A stretch of DNA of 64,000 bases, taken from positions 2,542,001 to 2,606,000 of the forward strand of contig NZ_AP023420.1 in the NCBI RefSeq assembly GCF_018408705.1, given 5' to 3'. Source of the DNA: Pusillibacter faecalis (GTDB taxonomy: Bacteria > Bacillota > Clostridia > Oscillospirales > Oscillospiraceae). The notes beneath the pieces were generated by a model. That model did not search any database. It had not been told where the DNA came from and was given only the letters and a program-made list of their open reading frames with translations. Below, in pieces: positions 8,397 through 15,715 of the stretch (positions within the stretch are counted from its first letter, which is position 1; each line of letters opens with the position of its first letter). Made by a program: the position numbers and the translations under genes.

Positions 8397-8867
8397 ATGA
8401 GCGTAATTAACGACTCCAAGGATTATTTTTATCTTGGATTACAAAATAAAAAGGAACAGATTGACCTGCTATGGCCAGGCGTTGAAAACCTTGAAAGCAC
8501 ACAGTTTTATGAGCTGTGCCAGAAGTATTCTGACATAGCGCTTAATGCAATCAAACAGAGAATTCCGGGGACTTGTGATGTGCAAGGTTGTTTCCAGTTT
8601 GCAGATATAGAGATTGCAAAGCGTGCAACAAAAGACTATGTTGTAGATCGGGAGATTGAAGATGTTGATACTCTTTTGTCTTTAATCCATGAGTTCCATT
8701 CGCACGCAGTTGCATGGGATGACAAGAGGACAACGAGCGGGAGAGTGCTACCCGAAAACTACAACTACCAATCTATCTATGGCGGACAATACTTTAATTT
8801 CAAAGAATTACCCGAGGATATTTGGGGGGACATTGCAACCGAAGTCAAAGAATATATCTGCGGATAA
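8397..8867 (+). CDS. Uncharacterised protein at the ICE1 right end
   Basis: 156 aa from the ATG at 8397 (GGGAGGTG upstream). I do not recognise the family. It is soluble and acidic, with no membrane segment, and contains FADIEIAKRATKDYV and an IHEFHSHAVAWDD stretch with two His and paired Asp. It stands alone between the defence pair and the tRNA junction. Confidence 0.55.
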   Translation: MSVINDSKDYFYLGLQNKKEQIDLLWPGVENLESTQFYELCQKYSDIALNAIKQRIPGTCDVQGCFQFADIEIAKRATKDYVVDREIEDVDTLLSLIHEFHSHAVAWDDKRTTSGRVLPENYNYQSIYGGQYFNFKELPEDIWGDIATEVKEYICG

Positions 8868-8953
8868 ATGGCCAATCATTCTTTGGGTAGGGTGTCCCGC
8901 GTATTGAAGCACTTATTTGACCCGGTTTAGGGGGGTATGTAACCGCACTAACC

Positions 8954-9012
<59 letters not shown>

Positions 9013-9040
9013 AACTTTGGTGTGCTGAGTATTCTTAGAT

Positions 9041-9068
9041 GACCTGCTTCATACGAAGCAGGTTTTTT
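9041..9068 (+). terminator. Intrinsic terminator after the tRNA remnant
   Basis: Stem ACCTGCTTC/GAAGCAGGT followed by six T on the plus strand, as expected at the end of a tRNA transcript. Confidence 0.75.
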
Positions 9069-9070
9069 CA

Positions 9071-9101
9071 TGCCTGTTCCCTTTTGGGAGCGGGCTTTTT
9101 G
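9071..9101 (+). terminator. Second intrinsic terminator, abutting the integrase stop
   Basis: Stem GCCTGTTCCC/GGGAGCGGGC with two G-U pairs, then five T. It ends just before the convergent integrase gene. Confidence 0.65.
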
Positions 9102-9103
9102 TT

Positions 9104-10708
9104 TTATGCGGCAATTGTCACAATGTCCAGCCCTTCACAGAACTGTGTAAAGTCAATGTTGAAATCAATGTGCAGCTTGTAGTCACGGTATACCTCTACC
9201 CGCTTTATCAAACAGCTCACGATCATTTTCTTTGCCTCTATGCTGGCTGTGTCATACATTTCTGCCCATGAGATGATGTCGTTATATTGCGTGTTCAGCG
9301 AGGCCATCACCGCTTGTCCTTCGTCATAGGCCGCTTGCGCTGCCTCCAAATTCTCTTGGAGCTCTCTGCATTTCGTTTCGGCTTCGGCAATTAGAGAGTT
9401 TAGCAGCTCTTTAGAAAAGCTACTCTCTCCACGGATGGTCTTGATGACTTCACCTTTCAGCGTTTCAAGGTCTGCGGCAGCTTTGACATACTCGGAGCGA
9501 ACACTATGGAGCAGGCTTTTCCGCTGCTCCATCTTCTCTTGGTAACGGGCACTGACAATCTCGCTTTTGGGAATTGCTTTCATGCGCTCAAAGATTTGGC
9601 GCACCAGCTTATCAATGATACCGTCAAGAATATGGGCGGTGTAACCCGTCTGCCCGTCACAGTCGGTTTGTTTGCGGGTTTTGCCATAGCAGATATACCG
9701 CACACGCTTCACCACCCGATTAGGGTCATCCTTGCAGGGATAAGCCTTTCCGTTGGTGGTGAGGGTCAGCCTCGACCCGCAATGCCCGCAATACACGTTT
9801 CCGGCCAAAAGCGAGTTACCCCGGGTATTCAGCGGGATATGGCGTTCCTGCTCGGCGCTGTTGGCCCGCGAAGTGCGGATATGTTGGGCGGCTTCAAACA
9901 GCTCCGGCGAAATGATTTGCAGATGGGGCAGCTCTTGGGAACGGCTTTCTCCGCACCGCAGAACGCCCGTATAGGTCAGATTGCAGACAATACCTCGGAT
10001 GCTGGCGTGGTGCCACATCTTGCCCGTTCTGGCCCGGTAGCCCTGTTTGTTCAAGTAGGTGGCAATCCGTTGAGCGCCGAAACCCTCATGTACATACTTG
10101 TCAAAGATGATACGCACCACGGCGGCCTCGGTTTCATTGACGACCAGATCATAAAGTTCATGCTTGCGCTTGTTGAAGCGCCCGCTTTTCACAAGGTCAT
10201 AACCGTATGGAGCAAGGCCGCCTTTGAAGCCACCACTCTCAACGAGCTGGCCCAATGCGGTTTTGGTACGGATAGAAGTCTTTTCGCTTTCGCCGTCAGC
10301 CTGCCAAAAGCGGATATAGTTTGTGAGCTTGTCCGTGTGGCTGTCGAAGCGCTGCTCCCCCTCTTGGGTACTCCATACCTCGATTCCGTTCTTTACAAAC
10401 CATTCTACTACAAAGGGCGTTTCGTCAGCGATACGCCCGATACGGTCAAACATAAACACCAGCAAAATATCAAACTTCTTCTGCTTTGCCAGTTCCTTGA
10501 TGATTTGCAGCTTGTCCCGGTTTTCAGCTCTTACCTTGTGGCCGGAAACGCCTTCCTCTTGTTCCTCATGGACAATCACCCAGCCCATCTTTTCGCAAAA
10601 GGCATGGCAAGCTTTCCGCTGCATGGGAATGTCGGCCTGGTTTTTATCGTTGTGGTCCACCTGCTTGTCGGTAGAAACACGGTATAATGTACAAACTCGA
10701 TTTTTCAT
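9104..10708 (-). CDS. Large serine integrase of ICE2
   Basis: 534 aa. The N-terminal resolvase domain has catalytic Ser12 (TLYRVSTDKQ), followed by a recombinase domain (RIATYLNKQGYRAR), a zinc ribbon (CGHCGSRL ... CDGQTGY) and a coiled-coil C-terminus (residues ~400-470). It lies next to the tRNA-Ala junction, with its C-terminal end toward it, and so is the best candidate for the ICE2 integrase. It is clearly different in sequence from the TnpX-like enzymes of the three IMEs. Confidence 0.88.
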   Translation of the reverse strand: MKNRVCTLYRVSTDKQVDHNDKNQADIPMQRKACHAFCEKMGWVIVHEEQEEGVSGHKVRAENRDKLQIIKELAKQKKFDILLVFMFDRIGRIADETPFVVEWFVKNGIEVWSTQEGEQRFDSHTDKLTNYIRFWQADGESEKTSIRTKTALGQLVESGGFKGGLAPYGYDLVKSGRFNKRKHELYDLVVNETEAAVVRIIFDKYVHEGFGAQRIATYLNKQGYRARTGKMWHHASIRGIVCNLTYTGVLRCGESRSQELPHLQIISPELFEAAQHIRTSRANSAEQERHIPLNTRGNSLLAGNVYCGHCGSRLTLTTNGKAYPCKDDPNRVVKRVRYICYGKTRKQTDCDGQTGYTAHILDGIIDKLVRQIFERMKAIPKSEIVSARYQEKMEQRKSLLHSVRSEYVKAAADLETLKGEVIKTIRGESSFSKELLNSLIAEAETKCRELQENLEAAQAAYDEGQAVMASLNTQYNDIISWAEMYDTASIEAKKMIVSCLIKRVEVYRDYKLHIDFNIDFTQFCEGLDIVTIAA

Positions 10709-10780
10709 AGTTGACCCGTCCTTTCATATTGTCAAAAGGGCAACATGAAGATGCGGATCAATACGCAATCTATGCAGTTT

Positions 10781-10993
10781 TCAAGGTACATGGTGTCTAT
10801 CACCATCTTTATTATACCGCTGTACAGGAGGGGCAGCAAGGATGCCTCCGGCTTGGAATTTATGTCCTCCCGCGATATAAGAGGACAGCAGGATTTGTTT
10901 CAGATGGCCGGAAATGGCCGTGTTTCTGGTTTCGGCAAAGGTGGCGGAAATCTCATACCCGTCCACCTTGAGCGTGGTGGCATTTCGTGGCAT
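10781..10993 (-). CDS. Small TnpW-like protein, possible directionality factor
   Basis: 70 aa from the ATG at 10993 behind GAGGAGG. The core KVDGYEISATFAETRN...LKQILLSSYI has the beta-strand-plus-helix pattern of transposon-encoded TnpW proteins. It lies directly upstream of the serine integrase, where excisionase-type partners often sit. Function inferred from position. Confidence 0.5.
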   Translation of the reverse strand: MPRNATTLKVDGYEISATFAETRNTAISGHLKQILLSSYIAGGHKFQAGGILAAPPVQRYNKDGDRHHVP

Positions 10994-11032
10994 AGCGTTA
11001 CCTCCTCAACGGAACGAAAAACAGTAAACTCC

Positions 11033-11095
11033 CATTTCCCCCTTGTCCTGTGGGGAAATGTCAAAAGACGGCACCCGCAGGTGCCGCCCTTTGAG
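11033..11095 (-). terminator. Two hairpins downstream of the 67-aa gene
   Basis: CATTTCCCC/GGGGAAATG (11033-11060) and CGGCACC/GGTGCCG (11069-11086). The second is followed on the minus strand by TCTTTTG and could terminate transcription before the TnpW-like gene. Confidence 0.5.
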
Positions 11096-11104
11096 CTTTC
11101 TCCA

Positions 11105-11127
11105 CTTCGGGCCGATGTGGCCCGAGG
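11105..11127. repeat. Family A palindrome, copy 1
   Basis: Arms CTTCGGGCC and GGCCCGAGG, directly against the stop codon (11128) of the 67-aa gene. Confidence 0.85.
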
Positions 11128-11331
11128 TCAGTACGGACTGGAGTGGAACTTCTGTTTGGCGTCCTCCACACTGTTGAGATCAAAGACTTCATAAAGCTGT
11201 CCCACAACACGACGAATATCCTTCTTTGAAAAGCCGCAGTCCTCCATTGCCATGATAACATAGCCGCGGCAAGCGTCATTACTCCATTCATCCGGCTCAA
11301 AACCGGGAAACATCCCAAACGCATTTTCCAT
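11128..11331 (-). CDS. Small conserved-looking protein, function unknown
   Basis: 67 aa from the ATG at 11331 (AAAGGAG upstream), starting MENAFGMFPGFEPDEW. No family recognised. A terminator-like leader hairpin lies just upstream and leader codons run in frame through it into this gene, as at parB1. Confidence 0.55.
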   Translation of the reverse strand: MENAFGMFPGFEPDEWSNDACRGYVIMAMEDCGFSKKDIRRVVGQLYEVFDLNSVEDAKQKFHSSPY

Positions 11332-11841
11332 AAGAAACTCCTTTGAGAAAAAAGATGGGGAGCCCCGCCGGATTGGTTGGCCTATCATCAGACAGCATTG
11401 CCGGAGGGCTCCCCACAGGTTTTTACTACATCACAGGCACATCGGACGGGCATAGGCTTTCTGCCCCATAGTATTTCAACTCTCCCCATTCTGATGGCAA
11501 GGCGTTCTCATTGCCTGCGACGGCTCACGGCTTGCAAGGCCGCTTCAACGCTCGGACTGTGACTAAACGCAAGTATCCGGGTTATGTACCTGTTCCGGTG
11601 GAGCCAGCCTTGCCCCACCTATGGCATGAGCCTGATCGCTCGCCCTGTTTTTATAGAGACTGTAATCTCCAAAACAGAGGTCATGGCGGGCCTGTCACAC
11701 AGCGCATTTCCCTTCGTATCCGGGTGCCTTTTTATTCAGTTTTCGATTTGCATGAGGGCTTGTCCGAACCTCGGGCCACCTTGACCCGAAGTGTTTTGCC
11801 TCTCATAAGCCATTTCATTTTTTGGCCTAAATCGGTACACC
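11332..11841. promoter_or_regulatory. Gene-free region with leader terminator
   Basis: At 11354-11416 the sequence forms a long hairpin (TGGGGAGCCC/GGGCTCCCCA plus CCGG pairs). On the minus strand a TCTTTTTTCTC run follows, just before the ribosome site of the 67-aa gene, so it resembles an attenuator. A family A palindrome lies at 11769-11791. I see no gene in the remaining ~350 bp. Confidence 0.5.
11769..11791. repeat. Family A palindrome, copy 2
   Basis: Arms CCTCGGGCCA and TGACCCGAAG with one wobble pair, 50 nt past the stop of the sigma-like gene. Confidence 0.75.
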
Positions 11842-12264
11842 TCACAAAGATTTTTTCAAAATCTTTTCCAAGTGCCGCAGACCGCGCTCGATTGCCACAC
11901 GGACAACTTTCTCATGCACCCCTTCTGCTCGGGCAATATCCTGTTTCGTCATGCCAAGAATGAAGTGGGCGTAAATCCGTTTTGCCTGTTTGTCTGGCAA
12001 GCTGGCAATAGCAGCGTGAAGCTCCTGCATGGTAACTTTCCGTTCGTACAGCTCATGGGGCGAAAGTGCGACAAAGACAGCCTCATGCTCCAGCCCATCA
12101 TCCCGATCAAGGGAATAGTAGGCTTTATGGCGATATGTACGCAGCCGGTAGGCAGCCTCCTTGCGGTCAAATTCTTTGAACATTTCAGCAACTTCGTCCG
12201 ATACTTCCATGAAGCAATCCGATGTATAAAACGGGTAGTAGTCCCGCAGATTGATAATAGCCAT
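11842..12264 (-). CDS. Sigma-70-family-like regulator of ICE2
   Basis: 140 aa from the ATG at 12264 (CGGAGG upstream). It begins INLRDYYPFYTSDCFMEVSDE and ends with a region-4-like helix-turn-helix (MTKQDIARAEGVHEKVVRVA). It resembles the small sigma-like factors in Tn916/Tn1549 relatives and the two at 46663 and 47135 in IME2. Probably controls element transcription; targets not visible. Confidence 0.7.
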   Translation of the reverse strand: MAIINLRDYYPFYTSDCFMEVSDEVAEMFKEFDRKEAAYRLRTYRHKAYYSLDRDDGLEHEAVFVALSPHELYERKVTMQELHAAIASLPDKQAKRIYAHFILGMTKQDIARAEGVHEKVVRVAIERGLRHLEKILKKSL

Positions 12265-12337
12265 ATTGACCTCCGTTTCGGTTGGTGGTTGACGAGTGAC
12301 CGAAACGAAGGCGGCGGGGAGCGGCACCGGGGAATGA

Positions 12338-12360
12338 CCTCGGGCCAACATGGCCCGAAG
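12338..12360. repeat. Family A palindrome, copy 3
   Basis: Arms CCTCGGGCCA and TGGCCCGAAG, upstream of the sigma-like gene. Confidence 0.83.
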
Positions 12361-12481
12361 CTGCCCCATAAGAACGCAAAAGCGCCCGGGCGGCACAAGG
12401 CCACTCGGGCGCATGAAACGACATAACAGTTAAGGTTCCAACAAATTTCGCGTACATAGCCGGAATAACCCGGAGGCGGGG

Positions 12482-12538
12482 CTATGCTTTTTTTAGCTGG
12501 TGCAGGGTATGCGGACTACGAAAAAGTAAAACTGGCAT
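12482..12538 (-). CDS. Tiny ORF with LHQLKKA motif
   Basis: 18 codons (ATG 12538, AGGAGG 8 nt upstream). The product contains HTLHQLKKA. A 35-codon ORF at 48278-48385 in IME2 occupies the same relative place and contains HDLHQLKKA behind the same AGGAGG-x-GCCGCC leader. Conservation of the peptide suggests a real leader peptide or microprotein. Confidence 0.45.
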   Translation of the reverse strand: MPVLLFRSPHTLHQLKKA

Positions 12539-12754
12539 GGCGGCATCCTCCTAATGCCGCCGATACCTTTGGTTTTGGACAAAAAGAATAGCGGCCTTGA
12601 TTATTCAAAGCCGCCGCTGGTCATATAGGCGTGTCAAAAGGGCTGCTGTACGACGGCTTTTTTTCTTTTGCCGTCGTCCGGCAGTATGCAAACATATAAA
12701 AAAGCCGACAACTGTAAGAGATCAAATGTCTCAAACAGCTATCGGCTCAGCGTC

Positions 12755-12967
12755 TTATGCGTCTGGCTCTTTAGCGATTGTTACCTGCAAATTATGAACA
12801 TGAATTATTGTCTCGCGTTTGCATTTCGGACAAAAGAGCGGGAAATTCTTTATGATTGTATCATATTGGATTTGGAGTCTGGTTTTACTAAAGCAAATCG
12901 GGCATAATAACCATTTCCTATTGGAACTTTTATTATTCAAGAGCTTGTAGTGCTGCTCTTTTCGCAT
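12755..12967 (-). CDS. Cysteine-rich KTR zinc-ribbon protein
   Basis: 70 aa with two Cys pairs (CPICFSKTR and CPKCKRET), the Cys_rich_KTR signature. The start is uncertain: the listed ATG at 12967 overlaps the racemase end by 35 nt and no ribosome site is visible, while the IME2 homolog (48628-48813) begins just before its first Cys pair. Insertion of the racemase may have replaced the original start. Confidence 0.65.
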   Translation of the reverse strand: MRKEQHYKLLNNKSSNRKWLLCPICFSKTRLQIQYDTIIKNFPLFCPKCKRETIIHVHNLQVTIAKEPDA

Positions 12968-13625
12968 GGATTAGCGTAGTATCGAAAAGGGGAACATCGG
13001 TGTCACTCTGCTTTACAAGAAGCCCGATTTCTGTACACCCTAAAATAATACCTTCCGCACCGTTTTTTGATAGTTCGGAAATGATTCTCAAATATTTATC
13101 CTTCGACTGCTTTGATACGACCCCCACGCATAATTCATCATAGATAATATGATTGACAGTCTCTATGTCGGAACAATTAGGAATCATAACATCTATGCCG
13201 TTAGATTTCAAAACGTCTTTGTAAAACTCTTGCTGCATCGTGTATTTTGTGCCCAACAGCCCCACTTTTTTTATATTGGATTTTTTTAATTCAATGGCTG
13301 TCATATCGGCAATATGTAAGATAGGTATGCTTATCTTTTTGCTGATTTCGGGTGCAACTTTGTGCATGGTATTCGTGCAAATCACGATGAAATCTGCGCC
13401 TGCACGTTCCAATGCTCTTGCAGCCTCAGTAAGAACATACGCGCTTTTATTCCATTCTCCACTTGATTGATATTTTTCAATTTCATCAAAATCGACACTA
13501 TATAAAATACATTTGGCAGAATGTAAGCCGCCAAGTTGCTGTTTAATCGTCTCGTTAATCACTTGATAGTATGTCACGGTGCTTTCCCAGCTCATACCAC
13601 CAATCAAACCTATTGTTTTCATCAT
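12933..13625 (-). CDS. Aspartate/glutamate racemase family protein (YgeA-like)
   Basis: 230 aa. It opens MKTIGLIGGMSWEST and carries both catalytic regions of the family: ICTNTMHKV (around residues 82-90) and IILGCTEIGL (around 195). The CTNTMH form is typical of broad-specificity racemases with a Thr/Cys pair. The reaction is interconversion of L- and D-amino acids; substrate unknown. Divergent from the MocR-type regulator at 13717, its likely controller. AT-rich, so probably acquired cargo. Confidence 0.8.
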   Translation of the reverse strand: MMKTIGLIGGMSWESTVTYYQVINETIKQQLGGLHSAKCILYSVDFDEIEKYQSSGEWNKSAYVLTEAARALERAGADFIVICTNTMHKVAPEISKKISIPILHIADMTAIELKKSNIKKVGLLGTKYTMQQEFYKDVLKSNGIDVMIPNCSDIETVNHIIYDELCVGVVSKQSKDKYLRIISELSKNGAEGIILGCTEIGLLVKQSDTDVPLFDTTLIHAKRAALQALE

Positions 13626-13716
13626 AAACCACCTCTGATGACATTATATCATTGCCCTACTGTCAAGACAATGCTATAATTGTACGGATGACAATGTTTA
13701 TAAGGGAGACCCCGTT
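13626..13716 (+). promoter_or_regulatory. Divergent promoter/operator between racemase and MocR regulator
   Basis: A good sigma-A promoter for the regulator: TTGCCC at 13652-13657, 17-nt spacer, TATAAT at 13675-13680. GACAATG occurs as a direct repeat at 13667-13673 and 13690-13696, with a related GACATTA at about 13640, the type of arrangement MocR regulators bind. Confidence 0.6.
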
Positions 13717-15093
13717 ATGCCAGTAAATTCTTTTGAAAATTATCCAATGAGTTGGAAACCTGTTATCTCTGATCGTAAGAGTGCCATTTACACACAACTT
13801 GCAGAGCAACTTGTGAAAGACATTCGTAATGGTTTATTAAAACCGGGTGATAAACTTCCACCGCAGCGGGAACTTGCCGATTATTTGGATCTGCATTTAA
13901 GTACTGTTACGCGAGCATACAAATTGTGCGAAGAGCGAGGGTTAATATGCGCAAAGGTCGGGCAAGGAACTTTTGTATCTTCTGATGTAAACACAAGTGA
14001 CACTTTGCTTTATGCGAATGAAGAATTAAATTTTGTTCAGTTGGGAACTGTACTTCCACCTTATAATGGAAATCAAAAAGTAATAGAATTTATAAAAAGT
14101 CTTTTGTCGCAACCAGACATCCAAGGCTTTTTGGAGTACCGATCTCCAACAGGCACTTATATTCAAAGAAAAAATTTCTCGGTATGGGCAAAAAAAATAG
14201 GCATAGATACCACATCGGAAAACATTTTGTTTGCAACCGGAGGACAAAATGCGATATGCGCAACCATTCTAGGATTATTTCATCCCGGAGATCGTATCGG
14301 AGTTAACGCTCTAAGTTTTTCCGGCTTAAAAGCTATTGCAAAAATGATTGGAGTTCAATTAGTACCATTACCAGAGAAGCAAGGACATATAGATCTGGAC
14401 ACCATCGAACAGTTTTGCGAAACAGAAAACTTAAAAGGCTTATATTTTATTCCCGATCATCATAATCCCACAACCTATACGATGAAATCCGATGAGCGAA
14501 AATTTATTGCAAACATTGCTGTAAAAAACAATCTTGTAATCATTGAGGACGCAATTAACCGTATGTTTGTTGGGCAAAACATTCCGCCTATTTTTTCATA
14601 CGCACCCAATAATACTATTTACATTTTCAGCACCTCAAAGTTTTTGTGTGCGGGTTTACGAGTTGCTTATATTATAGTGCCAAATCAATATCGTCAGTCG
14701 CTTGAAAATGCACTGTACAACATGAATCTTATGGTGTCTCCGTTTAATCTGGAAATTGTAAATCGTATATTTAGTTCTGTGTTATTGGAGGAATTGATTA
14801 CCGAGAAAAAGCAAGAGCTAATGGAACGGAATACAATAGTCAATTCAATTCTTCAAGGATACGATATTTTAGGCGAATCCACTTGTAATTTTCGATGGCT
14901 ATTTTTGCCCGACAAGTGGAATAGCCACGATTTTGAAATAGAGGCAAGAAAAAGAGGGGTACAAATTTTTTGCGCAGATCGTTTTGCAATAGGAAAAACT
15001 GTACCACCAAAGGCCATTAGATTGTCCATATCTTCGCCATCAAGCAGGGTTGAATTAGAAAATGGAATTACCATAATCAAATCATTACTATAA
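13717..15093 (+). CDS. MocR-type GntR/aminotransferase regulator
   Basis: 458 aa from the ATG at 13717 (AGGGAG upstream). N-terminal GntR winged helix (IRNGLLKPGDKLPPQRELAD, residues ~35-100) joined to a fold-type-I aminotransferase domain with the PLP-binding lysine in FSTSKFLCAGLR (near residue 312). Such proteins sense an amino acid or vitamer through PLP and switch a neighbouring gene, here most likely the divergent racemase. Confidence 0.85.
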   Translation: MPVNSFENYPMSWKPVISDRKSAIYTQLAEQLVKDIRNGLLKPGDKLPPQRELADYLDLHLSTVTRAYKLCEERGLICAKVGQGTFVSSDVNTSDTLLYANEELNFVQLGTVLPPYNGNQKVIEFIKSLLSQPDIQGFLEYRSPTGTYIQRKNFSVWAKKIGIDTTSENILFATGGQNAICATILGLFHPGDRIGVNALSFSGLKAIAKMIGVQLVPLPEKQGHIDLDTIEQFCETENLKGLYFIPDHHNPTTYTMKSDERKFIANIAVKNNLVIIEDAINRMFVGQNIPPIFSYAPNNTIYIFSTSKFLCAGLRVAYIIVPNQYRQSLENALYNMNLMVSPFNLEIVNRIFSSVLLEELITEKKQELMERNTIVNSILQGYDILGESTCNFRWLFLPDKWNSHDFEIEARKRGVQIFCADRFAIGKTVPPKAIRLSISSPSSRVELENGITIIKSLL

Positions 15094-15181
15094 CTCCATA
15101 CAGGAAATAAAATAGCCCATGAAATCAAATTTCATTACATTCTCATAATCAGACCCGAAATGTACAATGATATAGGGTGAT

Positions 15182-15547
15182 ATGAGAATGAACCAAGACG
15201 AAAGAAGGTTTGACTTTCACGGGCTCGGGCTCGCTTTGAAACAAGCCAGAGAGGAAAAGGGCTGGACACAAGCCTATGTGGCGGAACTGGTCGGCAAGAC
15301 TGACCGCACCATTATGAACATTGAGAACAAAGGCCAGCACCCCAGCTTCAACCTGTTTTTCAAACTCGTCACTCTGTTCGACATTTCCGTAGATCAGTTT
15401 TTCTATACAGAAGGTCAGCGTGGAGAGAACAGTTGCAGAAAGCATATTGATGTGCTTTTGAGCTCGATGAATGAGAAAGAGCTTGTTGTTATGGAGGCCA
15501 CAGCCGAAGGGCTCAAGAAAGCCAGAGAAACGGAGGTTCAGGAGTAA
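15182..15547 (+). CDS. XRE-family helix-turn-helix regulator of ICE2
   Basis: 121 aa. XRE-type HTH at about residues 14-65 (LKQAREEKGWTQAYVAELVG ... TDRTIMNIENKG). On the plus strand, against the transfer genes. The IME2 protein at 52082-52450 is similar and also lies at the far side of a cargo block. Possibly the element's transfer repressor. Confidence 0.75.
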   Translation: MRMNQDERRFDFHGLGLALKQAREEKGWTQAYVAELVGKTDRTIMNIENKGQHPSFNLFFKLVTLFDISVDQFFYTEGQRGENSCRKHIDVLLSSMNEKELVVMEATAEGLKKARETEVQE

Positions 15548-15562
15548 GAGCCTCCGTTTTTT
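15530..15562 (+). terminator. Terminator of the XRE gene
   Basis: ACGGAGG/CCTCCGT stem spanning the stop codon, followed by TTTTTT. Confidence 0.7.
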
Positions 15563-15658
15563 CATGCCATTTTGAGGGTTGCCGCTAAGTGGCAAGCAAT
15601 GCCTCCGTGGCCACAAAGGCCCGGACGCTGCTTGTTGGGGCTCGCCCCAAACCCGTAT

Positions 15659-15681
15659 CTTCGGGCCAACATGGCCCGAAG
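15659..15681. repeat. Family A palindrome, copy 4
   Basis: Arms CTTCGGGCCA and TGGCCCGAAG, 35 nt past the relaxase stop. Confidence 0.85.
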
Positions 15682-15715
15682 TATTTGCGTCGCTTTGCTC
15701 CTTGTTTTCATAACC

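Larger units (their letters stand above)
1..8953. mobile_element. ICE1, right-hand part of a Tn1549-like conjugative element
   Basis: Holds the traG-DUF3801-ardA-methyltransferase-DUF4406-parB block in the same order and orientation as ICE2 at 55-61.5 kb, then cargo. The left part, with the secretion genes and probably its integrase, is outside the window. The right end is placed where tRNA-Ala sequence begins (8954). This end is inferred from one junction and could be off by a few bases. Confidence 0.7.

Noticed and set aside
11105..11127. Family A palindromes as intrinsic terminators
   Set aside because: No U-rich tract follows them, several lie inside genes, and true terminators stand separately next to some copies (for example 40088-40112).
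10711..11194. Plus-strand ORFs upstream of the ICE2 integrase as genes
   Set aside because: They overlap the well-supported minus-strand TnpW-like gene and its leader, and lack ribosome sites and homology.
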